Assembly (NCBI GenBank): GCA_002286855.1
Contig: NRSV01000048.1
Coordinates: 1-64,000 of the forward strand
Reading direction: 5' to 3'
DNA: 64,000 nt
DNA from: Bipolaris cookei
Taxonomy: Eukaryota; Ascomycota; Dothideomycetes; Pleosporales; Pleosporaceae
Shown: in pieces, positions 44,273 to 54,652 of the stretch
Layout of the letters: each line of letters starts with the position of its first letter
Position numbering within the stretch: position 1 is the stretch's first letter
Notes under the pieces: generated by a model
What the model was told of the DNA's origin: nothing
What the model saw: the letters and a program-made list of their open reading frames with translations, nothing else
The model's database searches: none
Program-made: the position numbers and the translations under genes

Positions 44273-44824
44273 ATGCACCTTCTCTCGCTCATCCCCCGCC
44301 TCGTCCTCATCCGCGCATCTACTTCCGTCTGTATCCAACATGCCGCATTCCACAGCACCCCTGCGCTCCTTTCCAAAGCTCTTCCGCCACGCCCCGTACT
44401 CCTTGAATCAGACCTGATAGAGAATTTCCTCAAGGGCTCCGGTCCCGGGGGTCAAAAAATCAACAAGACATCTTCTGCCGTGCAACTCAAGCACATTCCC
44501 ACAGGTATTGTCGTCAAGTATCAAGACACACGGTCGAGAGAAATCAATCGAAAGATGGCGAGACGCATCCTGCAGGACCGCATTGAGGAGATGGAGCTAG
44601 GAGATGATGCTAGGACAAAAGTCAAGGCGAGAGAGAAGAGTAAGAAAAAGGCAAGTGCGGCGAAGAAGTCCAAGAGGAAATACAGAGCATTGGAGGAAGC
44701 GAAACAGAGTGTGAAAGAGGATGCTTCTGTGGATGAGGATGTTGTTTTGAAAGTGGTGGAGGGTCAGGCTGCTACACCAGACTTGCTGAGAGCTGGCGAT
44801 GTAAGCAAGGCCGCAGGCGGTTGA
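44273..44824 (+). CDS. Mitochondrial GGQ-domain release-factor-like protein (MTRFR/Rso55 type)
   Basis: A single exon of 183 residues. The N-terminus is Arg/Ser/Ala-rich without acidic residues until about residue 45, fitting a mitochondrial presequence. The peptidyl-tRNA hydrolysis motif GGQ lies at 59-61 in KGSGPGGQKINKTSSAVQL, followed by HIPTGIVVKYQDTRS and a basic helical tail (KKKASAAKKSKRKYR). It lacks codon-recognition domains, so it belongs with the short rescue factors (human C12orf65/MTRFR, yeast Rso55) that free nascent chains from stalled or split mitochondrial ribosomes. The length matches that group. Confidence 0.88.
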   Translation: MHLLSLIPRLVLIRASTSVCIQHAAFHSTPALLSKALPPRPVLLESDLIENFLKGSGPGGQKINKTSSAVQLKHIPTGIVVKYQDTRSREINRKMARRILQDRIEEMELGDDARTKVKAREKSKKKASAAKKSKRKYRALEEAKQSVKEDASVDEDVVLKVVEGQAATPDLLRAGDVSKAAGG

Positions 44825-46351
44825 ACGCAGAAAGATACAAGACATGATTCACACAAGAAAACGCACGCTGCCGTGTGCCGTTAGACATAGACCTACCAGG
44901 ATTGTAGCCTTTGACAAGGTCGGCTTTGCAAGGTCCGGTCGCAAGACTCGGTGTTTCCACGCGTGATTACAGCAAGCTCACGCGCCCGAGCTGGAGAATT
45001 GAAGGCCAAGGAACATCAGGGGAAGAGGGACCAGATAGTAGAACTCTAAATTATGGCTACCAACACGATTGCCAACTGTCGAAGAAACCCATCAAGCCAG
45101 GCGACACGTCGTATTTCTAGCTTAAGCGCGTGTCGTAGTACTTTTCCAATATCTACAGCATCCGGATCTTGGAGTATCACGAAGCCTACCAAGCATTCTG
45201 TGCCAAAGTTATGTGCACACTAGGCGAACATGCACGTGATACGCGCTTGGAACACCATAGTTCATCTTCCTCAAGCAACTGGACTCATCCCAGAAGACTT
45301 AATGAAAAGGAGAAGAGCACTCGAAGATGCGACCAGCAAAAATTGCCCCGCCGAGATTCCCGAAGGAAGCTCGTGACTTATCCACACCGCGCTGTGCAAT
45401 GCAGGCGAACGAGTCAGACCACTGAATACTTGAGCTCAGTGCGTCGCAAGAAGGTAAGTATGAGGAATCGAGAAGGGGACGGGGTGCAGCAGGTTTATAT
45501 ACTAGAAGGTTAACGCTAGCTACTAGCGTGCACGTGACATAGGCTGCCATCAGCCCTGTAACCGTAAGCCTAATTCATGGGCGGGTGCAAAGTGGGGCTT
45601 GTGAAGTAAAACTGCTTGTGCATATGAATATGAAAATGAAAACGTCCTTCACCATTGAGAACTCCAAGGCCTTGTAACGGTACGCTTCAAGACAACTGTT
45701 TACTGGCAAAATACAAACAAGTATGTATTAATATCTACGACCACTTCACATTGGCCTCTCTCCTGTGGCCACTGCTCCTTCAATCGCTTTACATACGCAG
45801 ACTCCTGGCACCCACTCAAGTCGATCTCAATCGCCTCTTCAATACTGATGGTTTCATACAGCCTGTCACCATTATCTCTAGTACCTCTTTCAACTTTCCG
45901 ACCTCCTTTGCCCTATACTCAGATACTGTCTTGCCAAATGCAGCAACATGACAGACATCATTTCTAGTCATGTCGATACTAATCAAGATTCTCACCATCA
46001 TAAAGCTTGGCTCGCAACGGGTTGAACAAAGTCTTTGATGAGAGTAACAACCACCATAAAGCTCTCTTCGGCATATCACTTGATAACAATACCAAAATAT
46101 GAGTGAAATATGAAAATTCATTCAAATACTGCGTCAACATGAATGGCGTTCATTTCAGCAGCGTTCATATACAATCCATGCTAGTACTACAAACGAGCCC
46201 TACAAGCTTCACTACTTACACTTCTTATATAACCGCCTTATGTTTCCCCTCCCAGAACTCCTCCCTTCCACTGCATTACAAAACGCGCGCCAGTTTTTCA
46301 TACGTGCAGTATTCCACCTGCATAACCCCTTTTCTTAAAGACAAAGTCACC
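44825..46351. other. Intergenic, no supported gene
   Basis: About 1.5 kb. Short frames at 45053-45223 (basic, Ser-rich, 56 codons) and 45230-45376 (48 residues) look faintly protein-like but could not be joined or recognised. Confidence 0.45.
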
Positions 46352-47218
46352 ATGAAGTCGATTGTTGAGTCCATCTCCCACCGCTTTTCTGGCCCCAGCA
46401 GAAGCCGCTCCAAAAAATCCCCTCTACCTCGCGACAAACACATCATTGTCCTCGACAAAAATCTACAAGATATATCAGCAATTGAAGAAGACAGTGGTAG
46501 CAACCAGGGATCCCCCAATGATGACATCCCACTTCTCAACTTGGATCTCCTATGTATCAAGCCTGAACATCGCCAATGGTTTACAAACGTCAATGTTGCT
46601 GTACAAACCCTCTCAAAAGGCCCGGAAACTCAAAATAACTACGGACACATCCGCCGCATTGTCTCAAATGCCGCTCATATCTTTGACAAAGAAGCGAAGC
46701 ATCATGAGTGGGCTCGCAAAGTCGACCCCCTCATCGTATGGGTCTCATGCATGGTAAATGGCGTGAGCAGTAAATTGTACAGAGCTGCTGAGAAACCATG
46801 CGACAGGCTTGATGTCATTGACGACTTCCTCAAGTCTCATGGCTGCCCGCTACCAATTCGTCGCCAAGTAGCCTTCATCACCGTACGGGTCACGGTCGAA
46901 ATCGAGCTGTACGATGTCGGCTGCATGAAAGTGTTTTCGGAGGAGTATCCCTGTTACAGCGTGATCCAAGATGCGCACATGCTTGGTGAAATGGGCGTTA
47001 TTGGTATCGTCCGGTTCTACACATTCTACGGGTCATTTCCACCCGAGAGTTGGGACTCGATTGAGAAGGTCAGCAGATTGATTGAGCAGTATTTAAGCCA
47101 ATATGTACACACTATGAAGACGGAGACTGGGAGGAAGATGGCTGAGGAGCGGTTGAGGTGGATGAAAGAGGTGTTTCTGTGCCAGTGGGAACGAGAGGCG
47201 GATACGAGTAACGTGTAG
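46352..47218 (+). CDS. HD-fold protein with lost metal ligands (putative pseudo-phosphohydrolase)
   Basis: A single exon of 288 residues from the ATG at 46352 (CACCATGAAG). Residues 1-70 are Ser-rich and disordered. Residues 78-282 align with the intact HD phosphohydrolase at 59143-59838: NNYGHIRRIVSNAAHIF against its DYQHILRVLSNTNQIL, YPCYSVIQDAHMLGEMGVIGI against YPELAIVQDADRLDAIGAVGI, and MKTETGRKMAEERL against MKTATGKDMARRRH. The metal ligands are mostly gone: the HD pair is N136-G137, the first His/Asp are N95/N96, and DADRLD has become DAHMLG. H99 and D207 remain. The frame is intact and long, so this looks like a maintained protein with a new role rather than a decayed gene. Function unknown. 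Confidence 0.75.
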   Translation: MKSIVESISHRFSGPSRSRSKKSPLPRDKHIIVLDKNLQDISAIEEDSGSNQGSPNDDIPLLNLDLLCIKPEHRQWFTNVNVAVQTLSKGPETQNNYGHIRRIVSNAAHIFDKEAKHHEWARKVDPLIVWVSCMVNGVSSKLYRAAEKPCDRLDVIDDFLKSHGCPLPIRRQVAFITVRVTVEIELYDVGCMKVFSEEYPCYSVIQDAHMLGEMGVIGIVRFYTFYGSFPPESWDSIEKVSRLIEQYLSQYVHTMKTETGRKMAEERLRWMKEVFLCQWEREADTSNV

Positions 47219-47487
47219 ACTGTTATACTTGAGGTCTTGAGGATAACCATGTAGTAATTTGGCGTTTTCGGTTTGTTCGCATCTTGTATGAAATTCCCTA
47301 CAGTAATAATCAAAGCACCGATAGTCTCTTAAAAATCAATCTAATTCCTATAACACTCAGTACTCCTTCATTCCGTGTAACATACACTAAAATCAACCCG
47401 TACCACTCTTGCCTCCAACGTCCTCGTCATATTCAAAAACCCAAAGCAACCAAAACACCGCTTACAAACCCCCAAATTGCTCCCACT

Positions 47488-49098
47488 CTACTCATTACAC
47501 TTCCAGGTAACACTAAATGTCCCCCCATTCCCCGCCAAGCACATCTCCAGGCTCGACCCTTCCGTCACCACACATGGCAGCCTCTCCTTACCCTCACAAT
47601 AAATCCCCAAAGGATCAGACCCAATGCCCACAAAATTGCAATTCTTGTAATCAGAATCAGGAATGTCGAAGAGCTTTGACAAGCCGATAAGCGTCGATTC
47701 GTGGTAAAAAGGAGTGTCGGTGCAGACGTTGAGTAGCATGTCGCGAGGGTTGCGGTATATGACGATGGATTCTGTGCCGTCGCCTGCAGTGAGTTTGCCT
47801 GCGTGGTAGATTTGGTCGGCGGGTGAGGGCTGAGGCTGAGGTTCGGGTTCAGGTTCAGGTTCCGGCTGGGGCTCTGGTTGGGGCTCCGGCTGAGGCTCTG
47901 GTTGAGGCTCAGGCTCCTGAGGTGGCTCGACGGGTTCATCGGTGGGTTCTGGGGCGGGATTGACTGGTTCGCTGGGTGTGGGCTGGGGATCAGCTGGGAC
48001 GGGCGCGTTGGGTGGAGCGTCGCCTCTAGGGAGCGGACCGTCGCCGTCGACAGGGAAGGGGTAGCCTGGTACTAAACCGTCAGTCAAGTCGAGGGTGCAG
48101 GCTGGTGCTTCTATGGTTGTGGTAGTGGTAGAATCGGAGACGCCGCAAGCTGTTGTTGCTGTGCAAGTGGGATCTTTGCATAAAGTGGTTGTCGTGACTC
48201 CAAGGGCGTCAGTACCAAAGCTACATCCTTGCGTGCACAAGTTTGCTGTCTGCGCTTCGCACTCATCGGGATCTTCGTTGTTAGGCGGAGGAGGAGGAGG
48301 AGTGATTGTTGGATCAATGGGTTCGACTGGATCAGGCACCGGGATCGGGTTGACAGGATCTGGTACTGGAATGGGGATAACTGGTCCAGGTATAGGGATG
48401 GGATTTACTGGGTCAGGCTCCGGAATGGGTTCAGTTGGGCCAGGAGCTGGAACAGGCTCGACTGGATCGGGATCTGGGATAGGGTTGATAGGCTCTGGCA
48501 CTGGACTAGGATCCGGCAACGGAATCGGGTCTACTGGGGGTGGTATAGGGATCGGAATGGCAGGAAGATTGGGGTCATCAGTTGGCGGGTCCTCTGGATT
48601 GTCGCTCGGAGGATCAATGGGTTCTTCAGGATTTTCAGGTGGGTCTGGAATAGGTGTAGGCGCGGGAACAATCGGTGTTCCCTCGGGGTTGTCATCAATC
48701 GGAGGCGTATCAGTTGGTCCTGGAATTACCGGAATAACATCTGTAGTTTCACTAGGTGCAGGATCTGGAGTGGTGATTGGTATGACCAACTTCGGACACA
48801 AATCGTCGCTGAACAAGAATACAAATCCATTGAGGTTGACATGGTTGTCTGCGTTCAACGATAATAGATTTGGGCCGATAGTGATGGCTGGTCCATTGGC
48901 CTCGATTGTTGAAGTTGCGCCATCAGGAAAGCCATTCACAATGGCATTGGATGGACCTGGACTGAGAGTGAGAGTTGCCTCTGGCAAATTCACAATTGTC
49001 GGGCATGGAGGTGGATTAGCCTGTGGGGCTGGGCGAGCTTCGGCGAGGTAACTGTTGAGAAGAGAGAGAAGGACTGCTGAAGAACAGGAACGATGCAT
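47488..49098 (-). CDS. Secreted proline-repeat protein with a Cys-rich centre
   Basis: A single exon of 536 residues from ATG 49098 (signal peptide about 1-23, ending YLAEARPA). After a short N-terminal domain with DDLCPKL comes a long array of PDPVxPIP-type repeats (about residues 120-275). A compact Cys-rich segment follows (DPDECEAQTANLCTQGCSF...CKDPTCTATTACGV), similar in layout to Cys/Thr-rich linkers of fungal chitinase-like proteins. A second, Glu-Pro-Gln repeat (PEPQPEPQ) precedes a C-terminal domain with six cysteines (NVCTDTPF, NCNF, YCEGKERLPC, EMCLAG, WKCNE). It is probably a cell-wall or extracellular protein; I cannot assign an enzyme. The antisense strand has a long Gly-rich shadow frame. 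Confidence 0.75.
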   Translation of the reverse strand: MHRSCSSAVLLSLLNSYLAEARPAPQANPPPCPTIVNLPEATLTLSPGPSNAIVNGFPDGATSTIEANGPAITIGPNLLSLNADNHVNLNGFVFLFSDDLCPKLVIPITTPDPAPSETTDVIPVIPGPTDTPPIDDNPEGTPIVPAPTPIPDPPENPEEPIDPPSDNPEDPPTDDPNLPAIPIPIPPPVDPIPLPDPSPVPEPINPIPDPDPVEPVPAPGPTEPIPEPDPVNPIPIPGPVIPIPVPDPVNPIPVPDPVEPIDPTITPPPPPPNNEDPDECEAQTANLCTQGCSFGTDALGVTTTTLCKDPTCTATTACGVSDSTTTTTIEAPACTLDLTDGLVPGYPFPVDGDGPLPRGDAPPNAPVPADPQPTPSEPVNPAPEPTDEPVEPPQEPEPQPEPQPEPQPEPQPEPEPEPEPQPQPSPADQIYHAGKLTAGDGTESIVIYRNPRDMLLNVCTDTPFYHESTLIGLSKLFDIPDSDYKNCNFVGIGSDPLGIYCEGKERLPCVVTEGSSLEMCLAGNGGTFSVTWKCNE

Positions 49099-49616
49099 GA
49101 TGCTATATGAAAGGAGAGTAGAGCTGAGAATGTATGAAAGGTACGTTTGTTTGGATGATACTTGAGACACTGGAAATGATGTACATTATATACACAATGC
49201 TCTTACCTCTTTCCTTGAATAGATTCAAGTCCTTGATTGTCTGTTCTTGCTAGCTATTCTCAATCTGTGACTATCATGTTACTTCGGGCATTCAGGAAGA
49301 CTCATGGGGCGAGGCGCACAACACTGCACACTATTTCGGGTGCTCGATGTGGCAGAGAGGGAATGTCAGTATTTTTGTATACATTTGAAACGAGAGTCGC
49401 TTGCCTTAAAAGTACCCTGCCCTTGGAAAATGAAATCATTGGCTATTTCTGGGAAACAAACGCAGGGATCTCGTAGGATGAGATGTGTGGGCGGCTAAAG
49501 CACCCCGCTGACATAAGAACTCACCACTTGCCCTTGACAACTTCAGCTTGGAGCCTTAACTTTTACTCTTCTGTTAAATCCTTTGCATAATTTTAAGATC
49601 ACTTTGAAACGATACC
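49099..49616. promoter_or_regulatory. Divergent upstream region
   Basis: 518 bp between the divergent proline-repeat and ankyrin-like genes; nothing specific seen. Confidence 0.4.
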
Positions 49617-50313
49617 ATGGATCAGAAAACCGCCCAGAAAACTTACGACCAGATTGTTGCGTCAATCAAGAGCAAAGACATTGAGGAGTTCGACCGACTA
49701 GTCCAAGACAACCCAGCCTGGCCCCCACAGGAGCATTGGCTTGGATACCCACACGACGCTGCCTCCCGTTCTGGGCTTCCCATGTTCAAAGCATTCCTCA
49801 AGCATTTCCCACAGACCAAGGACTGGGACTGTGGTGAAACTAGCGATGTTGTCGGCGCTGCTGCGATGGCGGGCGATATTCCAGTCCTAAAGTACTGCCT
49901 AGAAGAGCTTGGGCATAATGCTAATGAGGGACGCATCTTCTTTTCTCCAGTAAGTTTTTCGTACTGCAGTAAATATGAATACGTGAAATAACCGTGGTCA
50001 GGTGTTATACTTTCTAAACTCCATGAAAGATACGACTATACCTGGAAAGAAAACTGAAGTGATACAAATCCTTGAACAGCACGGTGCAACAATGGAAGGA
50101 GAGCCTGGGAGTATCATCCATCAGCGATCGCACAAAAAGCGCAATGGCAAATTGTGTTGGCACAAGAATGACCCGGTGAATTGCCCAGACTACGTGCATG
50201 ATGAGAAGTCGGGCGTGGTTGAGCAGGCCAAAAAGCTGTTCGGATGGAACAAACCCGGGAGTAGCGTAGAAACTCCTGCTTCTGAAAGCCAGGAAAAACT
50301 GGCCCCTTCGTGA
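49617..50313 (+). CDS. Ankyrin-repeat-like protein
   Basis: Exons 49617-49949 and 50002-50313 (intron 52 bp, GTAAGT...TCAG, phase 0) give 214 residues. Two or three degenerate ankyrin-type helix pairs can be seen: PHDAASRSGLPMFKAFLKHF, DVVGAAAMAGDIPVLKYCLEE, and TEVIQILEQHGATMEG. The C-terminus is basic (HQRSHKKRNGKLCWHKNDP) and ends in a Ser/Lys-rich tail. Short, diverged ankyrin proteins like this are frequent in filamentous fungi and act as binding modules; no partner is suggested by context. The splice passes through a weakly matching repeat, so the exact junction is a little uncertain. Confidence 0.7.
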
Positions 50314-50730
50314 AGGAATATGTTGGTTTCGAGTATGTAGAATGAAGACGGCAGTTGGCCCTAAGCGCTACCATCAATTGAAAGTGCCTTGCCATAATTA
50401 GATATAGTCACCTGAATTCAGAGTGAAAATACATGTAGAGAGACTGCATAGTAAGGCCCCGGTAGATATTTTCCCAACACTATTCTTATCGCTCATGAAA
50501 CGGCCTGCCTGATTTCATGGGGCGGCTTGGTAGTAAGCTTCATAGACAGAATCTGTATACAGTATTCAGCGCTTAGAGCAAAGGAAAGAAGAGCAAAGGA
50601 AAGAAGAGCATATAACTGCAGCTGGATATCTTCCTGAATTCAAATCAGTACACTGTCTCCAATCTCCTTAGCAACATCATCTTCACTCACTTTTGTCCTT
50701 CATTGCAATCCGTCTCATTCTTAACACAAC
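50314..50730. promoter_or_regulatory. Upstream region of the small secreted protein gene
   Basis: 417 bp. It contains two tandem copies of AGCAAAGGAAAGAAG around 50576-50606; otherwise nothing recognised. Confidence 0.4.
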
Positions 50731-51624
50731 ATGAGGCTCCAATCTCTTCTTGCGTTCCCCGCCTCTCTCGTACTTCTTTGGAGTGCCGCTGGTCCGTTTA
50801 CCAATGCAGCACCCGCTCCTCTGCCTCCTAATGCCGGTAAGTATTGTAAGCTTTTGTACACCCCCACATGCTAAAATCAGCAGTTACAACGGCCATTGAG
50901 CTCCCTAAACATATTGAGCATGTCCTATACGATTCAGACATCGAAGATGTCAATGTCACTACCAATCATCTCGTTCGCCGCGGTTGCTTCCCTAGCAAAG
51001 AAGAAGAAGACGATATAGGCCCCACGACATGCAATGGTAGCGTTCCCCCACTTGATGAATTGCAGGCGCAGATCCGGCGCTGGGGTCAAGTAGCTACCAG
51101 AAGACCCGCCTTTTATACTGCTCTTGGGGCAGGGGGGGCGATCAAGACAAGCAAGTGCTGGGTCCAAACGCACCCTGCCCTGATCCCGCCGGTGCCAAAC
51201 CCGCAGGATAACCTTGGCGCGGTATTCTTCGATGATATTGTGGACAAACGTTACGAAGCAGCCATCTGGCCGGCATTGAGTGCGGGCAGACAAGTCAGCT
51301 ATCAGAAATTACTCAGTCAGGCTATGGCTATGGAGAGTCAAGGAGAAGTGTGGATCTTTACGAAAGCCGATGTAGACTTCAATACGCTCAATCAAGACAA
51401 CACCTGGTAGGTCATCGAATTGATTTTGAGACATGGTGGCACGAAGCTGACAGAATACTTACAGGAAGAACTGGGAGTTCCCAGCACTCACCCGCAATGA
51501 CAAGGTAGACAGGATCATCCGCACAGACCCCACTGATGGCAGTGACCCGCCAATTACCCAGGAGATTTGGAAAAGAGGTGATCCACCCACGGCCAATGAG
51601 CCACGAGGATTGGTAGAATTTTGA
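50731..51624 (+). CDS. Small secreted protein of unknown family
   Basis: Three exons (50731-50836, 50881-51406, 51465-51624; introns 44 and 58 bp) encode 263 residues. The signal peptide (MRLQSLLAFPASLVLLWSAA) would be cleaved near residue 26. The mature protein has a short acidic segment with NVTT, then RRGCFPSKEEED, CNGSVPPLDELQAQI, FYTALGAGGAIKTSKCWV, a helix AAIWPALSAGRQVSYQKLL, SQGEVWIFTKADVDF, and, across the last splice, TWKNWEFPALTRNDKVDRI. The F-Y-x-(A/S)-G start and W-x-EFPAL-x-(R/K)-N ending recall a group of secreted fungal proteins I have seen but cannot name. Three cysteines remain in the mature form. Length and secretion make it a candidate effector; this is inference only. Confidence 0.7.
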
Positions 51625-52685
51625 GGTGGTGCTGCCTTGAAGAGGGTTGGAGTGCCGAATTTGGGTAGTTTTGTGGGTTCAGGTTGGGGGTTTGTTTGTC
51701 GGTCAGGCGTTCATCGTGTCTTGTCTATTTTTCGCAACATTAAAATACTAGAGGGTACATACCACATATTTCAAGCCACAATAGTATTGATTTGCTGGAC
51801 ATATACGAGTAATACGTCACTTATGGGAATGTCGTTTGGCATTCTGCGTCTCCTTTTTCTGGAACTTTGGGCTGCCAAAAATAGACAATCGGAGTGGGGC
51901 GTGCTTTCGCCTGGCACCGCCATCCACTTGGGCCCGCTAATTATACTCCACAGCTAAGGTAATAACGGCCAAAGTTAAGCCTTGACGGCTTTTCTTCACC
52001 CTCTCATGTCGTAGGTGGCGAATCAGTGCTTCGGAATTCGAGTGACCAAATTACCGGAGTTTAATGCGACCGACGGCGCCGTGTCGCACATGTTCAGAAC
52101 ACGTCTACGGTGTCTTCAAGCACAATATCCGCACAACAAGACTCCATGAGACTGTATAACATCGTGGCTTTCCTCTAGGCATGTCGTGACCATTTGTTTT
52201 TCGACGAGGATCAGGGATTACTTTTCGTCGCGGCTGTCCGTGCCGTGGGCTCGGCGAAGTAAGCTCGTATTAGGACCTAGGCCGCCCATTAGTTCACGAT
52301 TGGTACAATGCACACTGCCTTTAGCAATCAGAATCGGGTGCTGGCTCGTGGAGTAACAGATGAGATTTTGTCGTATCCGGTGGATCGACGACAGGGCATA
52401 CGCCTGACGCAGGTACACAAGACTACGGCAAGGAGGCGACTACCACTGCAGATCAGTTGTTTAAAAGCACCCTTTCCCTCTGAGCAAAGCTTCTTCTTCA
52501 CGGCCTTGACAATCACATGTTAGTTTGGACATCGTGCGTTCCTCCGTCTAAGCCGTTGTTTCCAAATTTGTTTACTATCCCCACCCCTGGTTGGGGTAAT
52601 ATCTTGCTGACGGTAGACTCATTACTTAATTCTCACCTTGCGCCATCCTCCACGGCACAACCTTAATTTTTTCTCCATCACCAGC
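51625..52685. other. Intergenic, no gene seen
   Basis: About 1.1 kb holding the 3' flank of the secreted protein and the oxidase promoter; short frames without protein character. Confidence 0.5.
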
Positions 52686-54441
52686 ATGAGGTTTCTCATT
52701 CCTTTTGCCGTGGGCTTAGTCGCCGTATCGGCCACGCCCACTGCAGTGCTAGACAGGAGGGACGTCTCGACTGACGGATCATGCGGCGGAACTGCCGGTC
52801 TTACGTGCAAGGGTTCTGCGTTTGGAGATTGCTGTTCGCAATACGGTTGGTGCGGAACCAGTTCCGCATGGGTGAGTAGCTTGTGAAATGCAACACGACT
52901 TCGAGGCTCACAGCAGACAGTGTGGAACTGGATGCCAGTCTGGCTTCGGAACGTGTGACGATGGCAGCGGCAGTCAGCCCTCGCCCTCGCCCTCGCCCTC
53001 AACTCCGGCCCCTTCACCAGTGGCAGCACCTGAGGACCTTGTCAAGTGTTTGAACGGAAAGGAAGTGCCTTTCAAGACGAGTAGCGACGAGGAATACGCA
53101 AAGCTTGCTAAGCCTTACAATCTGCGCGTACCCTTCAACCCTGCCGTCATTGTCCTACCAACCACTGAACAGCATGTCCAAGATGCTGTTGTCTGCGCTG
53201 GTGAGCAAGGAATCAAGTGCCAGGCCAAGTCGGGTGGTCACTCTTATGCCAACTTCAACACCGCTGGCATCAATGGCGCCATGCAAATCAACCTTCAGTC
53301 TTTCCAGACTATTGAGCTTGCGAAGGATACTGGCATTGCAGCAGTTGGAGGCGGTGTTCGCCTGGGTAACCTCGGTGACGGAATCTGGAACCAAGGCAAG
53401 GCTGCTGTCGCTCACGGTACTTGCCCTGGCGTAGGTATCGGAGGCCACTATACCCACGGAGGTTACGGCCAAACCTCCCGTAACTGGGGTCTTGCCATGG
53501 ACCAGATCGTTGGTGCTGAGGTTGTTACCGCTGACGGTAAGCTAGTCAAGACGTCAGCTACCGAATCGCCCGACCTCTTCTGGGCAATCAGGGGTGCTGC
53601 TGATTCTTTCGGTATTGTTACCAAGTTTTATATCCAGACCCATGCTGCCCCAGACAGCATCACGTACTTCTCGTTTGGGTTCCAGGGTGTTCACGATTCC
53701 AAGGATGTCTGGACCAAGACCTTCCTCCACCTCCAGGATGTAGCTACCAACAGCTCGGTTGTGGATAACCGTATCTCATTTGGTGTCTATCTTGACGGCT
53801 ACAAGGGCTACAGTCTGAGCGGTGCTTTCTTTGGCTCAGTCGACGAATTCAATAGCAAGATCAGACCTGAGCTCCTCCGCGGTCTCCCTACACCTTCTAA
53901 CCCCTCTGTTGAGTCTTTGGGCTGGTACGACTACCTAGTCAAGATTTCCGGCAAGACTAGCATCAAGGTACCCGCAACTGGCTACGACGACCACGAAGAC
54001 TTCTTTGCCAAGTCTGTAACTGTCCCCGAATCCAGTGGTCTTACATCCGAAGCCATCGGCGCGCTCTACGACCACCTTCAGTCTGGTACTTCTCAAGAGT
54101 GGTACATCATCATGAACCTATACGGTGGACCCGGCTCGGCCATCAACAAGAAGGATATTTCTTTCGCCGCCTACGACGACCGCAAAAGCCTGTGGGTGTT
54201 CCAGAACTGGGGCTACGGCGCTACACCCAAGGATTTCATTAATGGCATCAACGATGCCATCATCAATGCTGAGCCTCAGACAAATTTTGGCGCGTATCTG
54301 AACTACGTTGATCCCACGTATGATGCTGCCACTGCTCACAAGCTGTACTATGGCGAGGAGGTGACAGCGCGCCTGACCGAGCTCAAGGCAAAGGTCGATC
54401 CCAAGGGTGTCTTCTGGAACCCTCAGGCCATCGGTGCTTGA
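52686..54441 (+). CDS. Secreted AA7 FAD oligosaccharide oxidase with N-terminal CBM18
   Basis: Exons 52686-52871 and 52921-54441 (intron 49 bp ending CAGACAG) give 568 residues. After a signal peptide (about 1-16) comes a chitin-binding type-1 module, residues 33-74: CGGTAGLTC, GDCCSQYGWCGTSSAWCGTG, FGTC, restored by splicing W62 to C63. A PSPSPSPSTPAPSP linker follows. The catalytic part is a BBE-type FAD oxidase: KSGGHSY with H169 and HGTCPGVGIGGHY with C230, the pair that binds FAD doubly in glucooligosaccharide oxidases, and the C-terminal NYVDPTYD / YYGEE / VDPKGVFWNPQ. It should oxidise oligosaccharides to lactones with release of hydrogen peroxide; the CBM18 points to chitin-derived substrates or a chitin-rich surface. 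Confidence 0.92.
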
Positions 54442-54652
54442 GTGGATGAAAGAGATGAAATTCTTATGAGACTGAAATACCACAAAAAATCTTTTTCATG
54501 CCCTCATGGATGGTATTGATGTTTAGTTATCGCGCGTCTTAATCGTGCATGTATTACCTAAAGGATAAAATAGGGCCGTCAAAGGAAAAAAATCGTAATA
54601 TTATTAATACACGTCTCGATGTCGATGATTGGTGATATGTGATGTTGCTGTA

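Noticed and set aside
45053..45376. Two short plus-strand frames (56 and 48 codons) with faintly protein-like sequence
   Set aside because: They lie in different frames, no splice joins them cleanly, and neither is recognisable. A decayed gene cannot be excluded.
48095..49051. Long Gly-rich open frame on the plus strand (318 codons)
   Set aside because: It is the antisense shadow of the Pro-rich repeats in the secreted protein gene at 47488-49098; CCA/GAT-type codons read backwards give Gly/Ser runs.
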